NCBI GenBank assembly: GCA_020740485.1
Contig: DYMN01000003.1
Coordinates: 58,904-122,903, forward strand
Length of the DNA stretch: 64,000 nt
From: Polaribacter sp.
Lineage (GTDB): Bacteria > Bacteroidota > Bacteroidia > Flavobacteriales > Flavobacteriaceae
Direction: 5' to 3'
Shown here: piece by piece, positions 37,490-44,554 of the stretch
Numbering within the stretch: the first letter of the stretch is position 1
Layout of the letters: each line of letters starts with the position of its first letter
Translations under genes and position numbers: made by a program
The notes under the pieces: generated by a model
The model's input: the letters and a program-made list of their open reading frames with translations, nothing else
Told to the model about the DNA's origin: nothing
Databases searched by the model: none

Positions 37490-38524
37490 ATGAATAACAA
37501 ACCCGAAACTTATATTTTAGCCATTGAATCATCTTGCGATGATACAAGTGCTGCTGTGCTCTATAACGACAAAGTACTGTCAAATGTTGTAGCCAATCAG
37601 AAAATTCACTCCGAATATGGCGGTGTTGTTCCTGAATTGGCTTCGCGTGCGCATCAACAAAACATTGTTCCTGTGGTGCATCAAGCACTTAAAATGGCAA
37701 ATATCGGAAAAAATCAGTTATCTGCCATCGCTTTTACAAAAGGTCCCGGTTTGATGGGTTCATTATTGGTAGGAAGTTCGTTTGCCAAGTCTATGGCACA
37801 AGCATTGGAAATTCCACTCATTGCAGTGAACCATATGCAAGCCCACATCTTAGCGCACTTTATCAACGATGCAACACAAATGATGCCACCTTTTCCTTTT
37901 TTGTGCTTGACCATCAGTGGCGGACATACGCAGATTGTGAAAGTGAATGATTATTTGGATATGGAAATATTGGGGGAAACCCTTGATGATGCAGTAGGCG
38001 AGGCTTATGACAAAAGTGCTAAAATTCTCGGATTAGGTTATCCCGGCGGACCTATGATTGATCAATTAGCCCAAGAAGGCAACCCGTTGAAATATAAATT
38101 TAGTAAACCACGCGTAGGAGAATTAGAGTTTAGTTTCAGCGGATTAAAAACCGGAATTCTGTATTTTATTCAAGCCGAAACGGCAAAAAATCCTAATTTC
38201 ATTGAAGAAAATAAAGCCGATATTTGCGCTTCCATTCAGCACACCATTGTTTCTATTTTGATGGATAAATTGGGAAAAGCAGTCCAAAAAACCGGAATTA
38301 CCCACGTAGCAATTGCCGGTGGCGTAAGTGCCAACAGTGAAATCAGAAAACAACTCAAAGCCACCGAAACCACCAAAGGTTGGACAACCTATATTCCCAA
38401 ATTTGAATATACCACCGACAATGCTGCGATGATAGGCATTGTGGGCTATCACAAATTTTTAAAGGGAAACATTGATGCGGTGGATGTTAAAGCAACGGCA
38501 CGATTGAGTGTGGAGAAGGAATAG
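37490..38524 (+). CDS. tsaD: tRNA N6-adenosine threonylcarbamoyltransferase
   Basis: A 344-residue TsaD (Kae1/Gcp) protein. It transfers threonylcarbamoyl to A37 of ANN-decoding tRNAs, together with TsaB and TsaE, which are not in this window. The N-terminal LAIESSCDDTSAAV, the metal-binding HMQAHILAH (His115 and His119), the ASKHA phosphate motifs LTISGGHTQI and VAIAGGVSANS, and the C-terminal TDNAAMIG are all present. Full length, single gene. Confidence 0.96.
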   Translation: MNNKPETYILAIESSCDDTSAAVLYNDKVLSNVVANQKIHSEYGGVVPELASRAHQQNIVPVVHQALKMANIGKNQLSAIAFTKGPGLMGSLLVGSSFAKSMAQALEIPLIAVNHMQAHILAHFINDATQMMPPFPFLCLTISGGHTQIVKVNDYLDMEILGETLDDAVGEAYDKSAKILGLGYPGGPMIDQLAQEGNPLKYKFSKPRVGELEFSFSGLKTGILYFIQAETAKNPNFIEENKADICASIQHTIVSILMDKLGKAVQKTGITHVAIAGGVSANSEIRKQLKATETTKGWTTYIPKFEYTTDNAAMIGIVGYHKFLKGNIDAVDVKATARLSVEKE

Positions 38525-38552
38525 GTTTGTTGAAATTAATTCGAGTCTGTTT

Positions 38553-38655
38553 CTAATGTTCGCTAACTGCGTTACGCTCGTGTTGAAAACAGTCAGTTAC
38601 AATAGTAAATTCCTTGGTTTTCAACACTTCGCAAGCCTTGTTAGAGAACATTATA
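38553..38655. repeat. About 100-bp imperfect inverted-repeat element
   Basis: The left arm has TAATGTTC-n-CTAAC...GTGTTGAAAAC. The right arm (ending about 38655) carries the reverse complement of the same blocks (GTTTTCAACAC...GTTAG-n-GAACATTA). The arms are about 37 nt with a diverged middle. No coding sequence was seen between tsaD and the nuclease. It may be a REP/MITE-like repeat or a terminator-like structure after tsaD. Confidence 0.5.
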
Positions 38656-38709
38656 AATCAGACTATTGACTAATAATACATACTCTAATTTATCTCCAAT
38701 AAATTGAGA

Positions 38710-39690
38710 ATGAATCTCATATCTCATATCTCGCATCTAAAATCTATTTACGAGAAAGAAAATGTGTGGGGGAGTAAATTGTTGGAAAATCTTTCAAATG
38801 ATTTGAAACGTGAATTTCCCGAAATGAGTGGTTTTTCGGTAAGAAATCTTAAATACTTTAAATTTTTCTATAAGTTCTATAAAGATAGTTTTGGGCAACA
38901 AGTTGTTGCCCAAATTGAAGACAATGAAATTAGGCAACAATCTGTTGCCCAAATTCAGGATAGTGAGTTATATAATTTGCTTTTAAACATACCTTGGGGA
39001 CATCATATAGTTATTTTCACAAAAATTAATAACCAAAAGTTGGCATATTTTTACATCCAACAAACCATCGAAAACAATTGGAGCAGAAATGTGTTGGAGT
39101 TGCAAATAAAATCGCAATTATTTGAAAGACAAGGAAAAGCTATTAGTAATTTTAAAGATACTTTGCCACAACCCTTTTCTGATTTAGCACAGCAAACATT
39201 GAAAGACCCTTATGTGTTTGATTTTATGCAGTTGTCTAATGATTTTAGAGAAAAAGACATAGAAAATCAACTGATCATTCATATTCAAAAGTTCTTATTG
39301 GAATTGGGCAAAGGTTTTGCATTTGTAGGTCGTCAATATCATCTGCAAGTTGCTGATAATGATTATTATATAGATTTGTTGTTTTATCATATCAAATTGA
39401 AATGTTATGTAGTTTTAGAATTGAAAAACACCAAATTTATCCCTGAATATGCAGGGAAACTCAATTTTTATCTTTCTGCAATAGACAGTCTTTTAAAAGA
39501 TGAAAATGATAAACCCACCATAGGAATCATTCTTTGTAAGGACAAAAGTAATATTGAAGCCGAATTTGCCTTGCGCGACATCAATAAACCAATGGGAGTT
39601 TCAGAATTTGAACTTATACAGCAACTTCCATCACACCTTAAAAGTAGTTTACCAACCATTGAAGAAATTGAAAATGAGTTGAATAAATAA
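38710..39690 (+). CDS. PDDEXK nuclease family protein (DUF1016/YhcG-like), N-terminus truncated
   Basis: From the ATG at 38710 the protein has 326 residues. It shows the DUF1016 N-terminal signature only from WGSKLLENLSNDLKREFPEMSGFSVRNLKY onward, then IPWGHHIVIFTKI. The C-terminal PDDEXK nuclease domain follows (FAFVGRQYHL, YIDLLFYHIKLKCYVVLELK, where D..ExK is visible). The helix that normally precedes it (YW.IG..I) is missing. The first codons are instead encoded by an ATCTCAT-type simple repeat (38714-38742). YhcG-like proteins occur near restriction systems and mobile DNA. Probably 5'-truncated, and functional status is uncertain. Confidence 0.8.
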   Translation: MNLISHISHLKSIYEKENVWGSKLLENLSNDLKREFPEMSGFSVRNLKYFKFFYKFYKDSFGQQVVAQIEDNEIRQQSVAQIQDSELYNLLLNIPWGHHIVIFTKINNQKLAYFYIQQTIENNWSRNVLELQIKSQLFERQGKAISNFKDTLPQPFSDLAQQTLKDPYVFDFMQLSNDFREKDIENQLIIHIQKFLLELGKGFAFVGRQYHLQVADNDYYIDLLFYHIKLKCYVVLELKNTKFIPEYAGKLNFYLSAIDSLLKDENDKPTIGIILCKDKSNIEAEFALRDINKPMGVSEFELIQQLPSHLKSSLPTIEEIENELNK

Positions 39691-39740
39691 TTTACCAAAA
39701 ATTTTTTTTACATTTTTCTTTTTTATTTCAAAAGTTGTAT

Positions 39741-39764
39741 TATCTTTGTACTATACAAATAGTA
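39741..39764 (+). promoter_or_regulatory. PadR-gene promoter with overlapping inverted-repeat operator
   Basis: The -7 box TATCTTTG (39741-39748) is followed immediately by the inverted repeat TACTAT-ACAA-ATAGTA (39749-39764), which would cover the transcription start. This position fits autorepression by the PadR protein encoded 22 nt downstream (inference). Confidence 0.5.
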
Positions 39765-39785
39765 TAATACAAACAAAATAAAACA

Positions 39786-40151
39786 ATGAACAATGAACAC
39801 AAACTAAATGAACTTCTCGCTTCTTGGGAAGACACTTACAAAAAGGGACAACTTACTTTGTGGATTTTTTTAGCCTTAAAAGAAGAAGCAAAGTATGTTG
39901 GGGAAATCAAGGATTTTGTGGAGACACAGTCGCGTGGATCGATGACTGTTGAAGAGCAAAGTCTTTATCGCACCTTGCGAAAATACGAGCATATTGGCGT
40001 TTTGAAGCACGATCTGGGAAAAGGTAATAAAGGTCCTGAAAGAAAATATTATACTTTAACCCAATTGGGATTGGATCTTTTTTCAAAATTTGTGCAGCGA
40101 AACATTCAACTTTTTTTTAATGACAAAATTAAACAACTTTTAAACTTTTAG
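39786..40151 (+). CDS. PadR-family transcriptional regulator
   Basis: A 121-residue winged-helix protein: QLTLWIFLALKEEAKYVGEI (helix-turn-helix start), SLYRTLRKYEHIGVLKHDL (recognition helix and wing entry) and RKYYTLTQLGLDLFSKF (wing and C-terminal helix). PadR proteins usually repress a neighbouring transporter or stress gene and respond to small molecules. It is followed 4 nt later by a membrane protein gene that is the obvious target. Confidence 0.88.
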   Translation: MNNEHKLNELLASWEDTYKKGQLTLWIFLALKEEAKYVGEIKDFVETQSRGSMTVEEQSLYRTLRKYEHIGVLKHDLGKGNKGPERKYYTLTQLGLDLFSKFVQRNIQLFFNDKIKQLLNF

Positions 40152-40155
40152 ACAA

Positions 40156-40578
40156 ATGAAAACATTTTTCACCAAACATTTATTGATTTTTGCTTTTGAA
40201 GCAGCAGTATTTACGCTTATTTTCCGATATTTTTTAAGTTATGGGATTGAGAATAAATTAACTTGGATAGTAGTTTCTTCTGCAATTTTATACTATTTCG
40301 GGATGTTCGGAATCGGTTTTTATTATGGAAAAGCAGATGCAGAAAGATTACCCATCAATGATGTAGGATTTCGATTTCATCTTGTTACCTATTTGGTACA
40401 TAACATTATTTCGTATCTGTGGTTTTACTACGGATTTAATTCGCATTATGAGAGAATCTCAACTATTTACATTGTGGCTATGATTTGGGGATTTTTCTTA
40501 TTTATCCATTTTATATTCTATATTTGGAGTAAGAAAAACAGTATAGAAGGGCTTAACAAGGAAGATCTATTTGACTGA
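40156..40578 (+). CDS. Small integral membrane protein, PadR partner
   Basis: A 140-residue protein with four predicted membrane helices (about 8-28, 36-56, 74-93 and 102-124), no signal peptide and a polar C-terminus. No family was recognised. The tight spacing to the PadR gene suggests one transcript and a two-gene regulator/membrane module. Downstream (40580-40604) is a short tandem repeat GATGAATTTA. Confidence 0.72.
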   Translation: MKTFFTKHLLIFAFEAAVFTLIFRYFLSYGIENKLTWIVVSSAILYYFGMFGIGFYYGKADAERLPINDVGFRFHLVTYLVHNIISYLWFYYGFNSHYERISTIYIVAMIWGFFLFIHFIFYIWSKKNSIEGLNKEDLFD

Positions 40579-40665
40579 TGAATTTAGATGAATTTAGATG
40601 AATTTGGGTAAAATATTTATAAAGGAGCAAACCCCAAATTCAATATTTTCAAAACAATTATTATG

Positions 40666-40704
40666 ATTACACGTGTAAAATTTAAAATATTTTATACGTG
40701 TAAT
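40666..40704 (+). promoter_or_regulatory. Inverted repeat operator upstream of the toxin-antitoxin operon
   Basis: 16-nt arms 40666-40681 and 40689-40704 (ATTACACGTGTAAAAT against ATTACACGTATAAAAT when reversed, 15 of 16 identical). A -7-like TACATTTG follows at 40716-40723. The placement over the -33 region fits autorepression by the antitoxin or toxin-antitoxin complex. Confidence 0.55.
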
Positions 40705-40743
40705 TATTTATTTTGTACATTTGTATTTTAAAAATTCATTAAT

Positions 40744-40995
40744 ATGAACACAAAACTCACCTTGACCTTAGATAAAAACGTCATTGAAAGTGCTAAAAAA
40801 TACGCTCGCAAACGAGATAGAAGTCTTTCAGATATAGTGGAGAATTATCTTAAATTACTTTCGGATGATAAAACACATCAAAGAGATAAATCCGATTCAA
40901 AAATTCAAAAACTTAAAGGTTCATTTAAAATGCCAAAAGATTTTGATTATAAGGAGACTTTGTCTAATATACTTATTAAGAAGCATTTAATATGA
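40744..40995 (+). CDS. Antitoxin of a PIN toxin-antitoxin pair (DUF6364-like)
   Basis: An 83-residue protein. The N-terminus TKLTLTLDKNVIESAKKYARKRDRSLSD has the ribbon-helix-helix pattern, and a basic, then Phe/Asp-containing, C-terminal tail (KGSFKMPKDFDYKE) would bind the toxin. It overlaps the PIN gene by 4 nt (ATGA), the usual coupling in type II systems. Confidence 0.88.
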   Translation: MNTKLTLTLDKNVIESAKKYARKRDRSLSDIVENYLKLLSDDKTHQRDKSDSKIQKLKGSFKMPKDFDYKETLSNILIKKHLI

Positions 40996-41411
40996 AAAAT
41001 GTGTTAATAGATACTGATGTTATTTTGGATTTTTTTTTTGATAGAAAACCTTTTTCAGAAGATGCAGCGGTTATTTTAAGTTTATGCGAAAACAAAAAAT
41101 TAAATGGTTTTATTACGCCGGTAACTGTGAGTAATCTTTATTATATTTTGCGTAAAACAGCCCAGCATCAAAAAGTGATTCAGCATTTACGCGATTTATT
41201 AGAAATAATTGAAATAAGTAACATCAATAAAGAAACCATTTTACAAGCATTAACATCAAATTTTACTGATTTTGAAGATGCTTTGCAAAATTATTCTGCT
41301 GTAAATAATGCTGAAACAAAAATAATTATAACAAGAAATACAAAAGATTATAAAACAAGTGAACTTTCTATAATGACTCCCGAAAATTATTTGAAATCGA
41401 TTTCTCAATAA
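40992..41411 (+). CDS. PIN-domain toxin (VapC-like ribonuclease)
   Basis: A 139-residue PIN domain with acidic metal-binding residues in IDTDVILDFFFDR (Asp7 and Asp9), a mid-domain Glu region, FEDALQNYSA (Glu/Asp) and the terminal TRNTKDYKTS. Probable RNA endonuclease kept inactive by the upstream antitoxin. Full length. Confidence 0.9.
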   Translation: MKNVLIDTDVILDFFFDRKPFSEDAAVILSLCENKKLNGFITPVTVSNLYYILRKTAQHQKVIQHLRDLLEIIEISNINKETILQALTSNFTDFEDALQNYSAVNNAETKIIITRNTKDYKTSELSIMTPENYLKSISQ

Positions 41412-41443
41412 ATCGTATTTTTACACTTTAAAAACTCCATAAA

Positions 41444-41629
41444 ATGATAACAAAAGAAAAACTCAAAGAACCTATTGAGACATTTCCTGAACAAGTGGAA
41501 AATGATGATTTGATGGAGAGATTATTATTAATTGAAAAAATAGAAAAAAGAATAGAATTGTCTGAAAATAATGAAATTATTTCAGAAAATGAATTAAAAG
41601 AAGAGATGGAACAATGGTTTCAATATTAA
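41444..41629 (+). CDS. Orphan small antitoxin-like protein
   Basis: A 61-residue acidic, helical protein (PIETFPEQVENDDLMERLLLIEKIEKRIE, ending EEMEQWFQY) of the kind that precedes ParE/RelE-type toxin genes in Bacteroidota. No toxin gene follows: the DNA after its stop turns within about 30 bp into the GTAATTC repeat array. It is therefore probably an orphan antitoxin whose partner was lost. The assignment is by pattern, not by a named domain. Confidence 0.65.
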   Translation: MITKEKLKEPIETFPEQVENDDLMERLLLIEKIEKRIELSENNEIISENELKEEMEQWFQY

Positions 41630-41657
41630 AATATAAATTGTGAGAAATTCATAACAA

Positions 41658-41797
41658 GTAATTCGTAATTCGTAATTCGTAATTCGTAATTCGTAAATTG
41701 TAATTCGTAAATCGTAATTCGTAAATCGTAAATTGTAAATCGTAATTCGTAACTCGTAACTCGTAAATTCGTAAATCGTAACTAGTAATTCGTAACT
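41658..41797. repeat. Heptamer array (GTAATTC and variants) upstream of dnaG
   Basis: About 19-20 tandem units of GTAATTC with variants GTAAATC, GTAAATTG, GTAACTC and GTAAATTC. The first five are exact (41658-41692), and the array ends within 5 nt of the dnaG start. The opposite strand gives the familiar spurious ...ITNYELRITNYE... frame, which I do not call a gene. Confidence 0.93.
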
Positions 41798-41800
41798 ATC

Positions 41801-43756
41801 TTGATTACAAAAACCACCATAGACCAAATATTTGAAGCCACTCGTGTAGAAGAGGTTATCGGGGAATTTGTGCAACTCAAACGCAGTGGTAGCAATTTGA
41901 AGGGGTTAAGTCCGTTTACCGACGAAAAATCGGCTTCGTTTATGGTGTCGCCGGTCAAGCAAATATGGAAAGATTTCAGTAGTGGCAAAGGAGGAAATGC
42001 CGTTTCTTTTTTGATGGAGCAAGAGCATTACACCTATCCGGAAGCACTGCGGTGGTTAGCAAAGAAATACAATATTGAAATAGAAGAAACCCAACAAGCC
42101 GAAGAAGATAAACAAGCACTGGACGAGCGAGAAAGTATGTATATCGTATCCAATTTTGCCAAAGATTATTTTCATCAAAATTTATTGGAAACTGAGGAGG
42201 GCAAAGCCATTGGATTGACCTATTTCAAAGAAAGAGGTTTTAGAGAAGAAACCATCAAAAAGTTTCAATTGGGGTTTGCGCCCAATCAATGGGATGCTTT
42301 TTCCAATCACGCTTTGAGTAAAGGTTATGAATTGAAATTTCTCGAAAAAACCGGTTTGACCATTGTCAAAGAAAACCGCAACATTGACCGCTTTAAAGGT
42401 CGTGTGATGTTTCCCATCCACAGTATGAGCGGACGCGTTCTCGGGTTTGGCGGTCGCATCTTAGACAGCACCGAAAAAGCGGCAAAGTATCTCAATTCAC
42501 CAGCGAGCGATATTTATGATAAAAGCAAAGTGCTCTACGGTATTTACTTTGCCAAACAAGCCATTGCCAAAGAAAATAATTGTTATTTGGTGGAAGGTTA
42601 CACCGATGTGATCACCCTACATCAAGCGGGAATAGAAAACGTAGTAGCATCGAGTGGCACTGCCTTAACTCCTGACCAAATCCGCTTGATAAAACGATTA
42701 ACCCCCAATATTACCGTGCTTTATGATGGCGATGCTGCTGGAATCAGAGCGTCATTTAGGGGAATAGATTTGATATTGGAACAAGATCTCAATGTAAAAG
42801 TTCTCACTTTTCCCGATGGCGACGACCCGGACAGTTATGCACGCAAGGTGAGTTCGGAAGCGTTGAAAGAGTATCTTACACACAATGCAACTGATTTCAT
42901 CAAGTTTAAAATCAGTATTTTGATGGAAGAAGCGCAAAATGATCCTGTCAAAAAAGCCGATTTGGTGCGTGACATCATCAAGAGTATTGCGGTGATTCCT
43001 AATTCTATTCAACGAGAAATTTACGTGCAGGAAACTTCCAAATTGATGGAAATTTCCGAAGGAGTTTTATACAATAGTTTGGCGCAGCAAATCGTTCAAA
43101 ACAAAAAACAAGTTGGCGAACAGCGGATTGAAGAAACGATAAAGATGGAAGTGGTTGCACCATCGCAAACCATTGAAAATGAAATTAATGAAATAGAAAA
43201 ATACGAAAAAGAAATTATCAAAACCTTGTTGCTTTATGGCAATCATCAAACAGAATTTGTGGATTGGGAAGAAGAAATAAACGCACTTGGTAAAAAAGAA
43301 ATCAAGAAAAAAATGTACGAAAATTCAGTTGCAAAAGAAATCTATCTCAATTTGCAAGACGATGAAATAGAGTTTACGCACGAAGTGTTTAGAGAAGTAT
43401 ATAATATTGTCGTTCAACAATTTAATCTCGAACAAAATATTAATATCAAGACATTTACGCAGCACGAAAATCAAAAAGTGGCGCAATTGGCATCCGATAT
43501 TGAAATGGAAGAAGACAAATATGTATTGAGCAATTGGGAAAGCAGAGACATCATAGTACATCCGAAGGAAACCAAAATTTCAAAGCAAGTAACCGACATC
43601 ATTCTCAATATGCGTCGTGCTTTGATAGATCAAAAAATTAAATCTACGCTCAAAAGCATCCACGAACAAAGTCCCGAAAAGGAACAAATGGAAGAAGTGA
43701 AAAATTACACCAATTTAAGAAAACTTATTTTTGATAAGTTGCATAGGATCTTGTAG
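41801..43756 (+). CDS. dnaG: DNA primase
   Basis: A 651-residue bacterial primase that makes RNA primers for replication. The N-terminal zinc-binding-like domain (about 1-95) lacks the Cys/His ligands (GLSPFTDEKSASF, WKDFSSGKGGN). The core has the Toprim motifs EGYTDVI and DGDAAG (about 265-325), and the C-terminal helicase-interaction region is helical. The start is TTG at 41801, because the product then begins MITKTTIDQIFEATRVEEVIG, exactly as homologues start. The repeat array abuts it and no Shine-Dalgarno sequence is visible. Confidence 0.95.
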   Translation: MITKTTIDQIFEATRVEEVIGEFVQLKRSGSNLKGLSPFTDEKSASFMVSPVKQIWKDFSSGKGGNAVSFLMEQEHYTYPEALRWLAKKYNIEIEETQQAEEDKQALDERESMYIVSNFAKDYFHQNLLETEEGKAIGLTYFKERGFREETIKKFQLGFAPNQWDAFSNHALSKGYELKFLEKTGLTIVKENRNIDRFKGRVMFPIHSMSGRVLGFGGRILDSTEKAAKYLNSPASDIYDKSKVLYGIYFAKQAIAKENNCYLVEGYTDVITLHQAGIENVVASSGTALTPDQIRLIKRLTPNITVLYDGDAAGIRASFRGIDLILEQDLNVKVLTFPDGDDPDSYARKVSSEALKEYLTHNATDFIKFKISILMEEAQNDPVKKADLVRDIIKSIAVIPNSIQREIYVQETSKLMEISEGVLYNSLAQQIVQNKKQVGEQRIEETIKMEVVAPSQTIENEINEIEKYEKEIIKTLLLYGNHQTEFVDWEEEINALGKKEIKKKMYENSVAKEIYLNLQDDEIEFTHEVFREVYNIVVQQFNLEQNINIKTFTQHENQKVAQLASDIEMEEDKYVLSNWESRDIIVHPKETKISKQVTDIILNMRRALIDQKIKSTLKSIHEQSPEKEQMEEVKNYTNLRKLIFDKLHRIL

Positions 43757-43767
43757 TTTTATTGATT

Positions 43768-43798
43768 TACGAATTACGAATTACGAATTACGAATTAC
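43768..43798. repeat. Inverted GAATTAC heptamer array downstream of dnaG
   Basis: Four exact GAATTAC units (43771-43798), preceded by TAC. GAATTAC is the reverse complement of the GTAATTC unit upstream of dnaG, so the two arrays flank the gene in opposite orientation. They start 12-15 bp after the dnaG stop. Confidence 0.9.
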
Positions 43799-43861
43799 GC
43801 GTATCGTAAAAAAAACTGATTTCATTTTAGATAAAGAATTACTGTAAAAACAATTACCTGG

Positions 43862-43884
43862 TTTATTATAAATTGTATAATAAA
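43862..43884. promoter_or_regulatory. Inverted repeat upstream of dut
   Basis: Perfect 9-bp arms TTTATTATA / TATAATAAA (43862-43870 and 43876-43884) around AATTG, 43 nt before dut. It could be an operator, or a weak terminator after dnaG. Confidence 0.4.
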
Positions 43885-43926
43885 TTTTTAAATTTAGGAA
43901 TATAATCATTTGGAATTTAACAATAT

Positions 43927-44358
43927 ATGCAAGTAAAAATCATCAACAAATCACATCATCCGTTACCTAATTATGAAACCATTGCTTCTGCCGGAATGGA
44001 TTTAAGGGCTTTTATAGCGGAATCTATTGAGTTGAAACCTATGGAAAGACGCATCGTTCCCACCGGATTGTATATTTCATTGCCCGTTGGCACCGAAGCG
44101 CAAGTGCGTCCGCGAAGTGGATTGGCTATCAAAAAAGGGATTACTTGCTTGAATACACCGGGAACTATTGATGCAGATTATCGCGGGGAAATAGGCGTGA
44201 TACTCATCAATTTATCAAACGAAACTTTTGTAATTCAAGACGGCGAACGCATAGCCCAAATGGTGATTGCCAAACACGAAAGAGCCGAATGGGTAGAAGT
44301 AGCGGTTTTGGACGAAACTGAAAGAGGAGCCGGAGGATTTGGAAGTACGGGAGTATAA
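43927..44358 (+). CDS. dut: dUTP diphosphatase
   Basis: A 143-residue trimeric dUTPase hydrolysing dUTP to dUMP, preventing uracil incorporation. All five motifs are present in order: [32 protein letters not shown] and the C-terminal [10 protein letters not shown] lid. Standard length, single gene. Confidence 0.96.
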   Translation: MQVKIINKSHHPLPNYETIASAGMDLRAFIAESIELKPMERRIVPTGLYISLPVGTEAQVRPRSGLAIKKGITCLNTPGTIDADYRGEIGVILINLSNETFVIQDGERIAQMVIAKHERAEWVEVAVLDETERGAGGFGSTGV

Positions 44359-44485
44359 AAATTATAAAAAGTAAACAATCAATCCATTTTTGTAAAAAGA
44401 AGTTTCATATCTATCTCAGACTTCAAATGGATTTTCTATGGAATGTTATAACAATAAAATAGAACTGTTTTATCCAAGGTTATTG

Positions 44486-44518
44486 TTGTTTTTAATTTTT
44501 TATTTTTGTGAAATAAAA
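44486..44518 (+). promoter_or_regulatory. Promoter of the accessory island genes
   Basis: -33 TTG (44486-44488), 22-nt spacer, -7 TATTTTTG (44511-44518), 37 nt before the first island gene. The next three genes are linked by 4-nt overlaps or a 2-nt gap, so this promoter probably serves 44555-48187. Confidence 0.55.
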
Positions 44519-44554
44519 TACTGCCAACAATAACAAAAAATCAAATCTATAAAA

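Noticed and set aside
41658..41797. Possible CRISPR array upstream of dnaG
   Set aside because: Units are 7-8 bp and contiguous, with no unique spacers and no cas genes nearby, so this is a simple tandem repeat.
41594..41875. Minus-strand frame of 93 residues rich in ITNYELRITNYE repeats
   Set aside because: It is only the translation of the GTAATTC array on the opposite strand, a well-known spurious product of such arrays. No start context or conserved domain.
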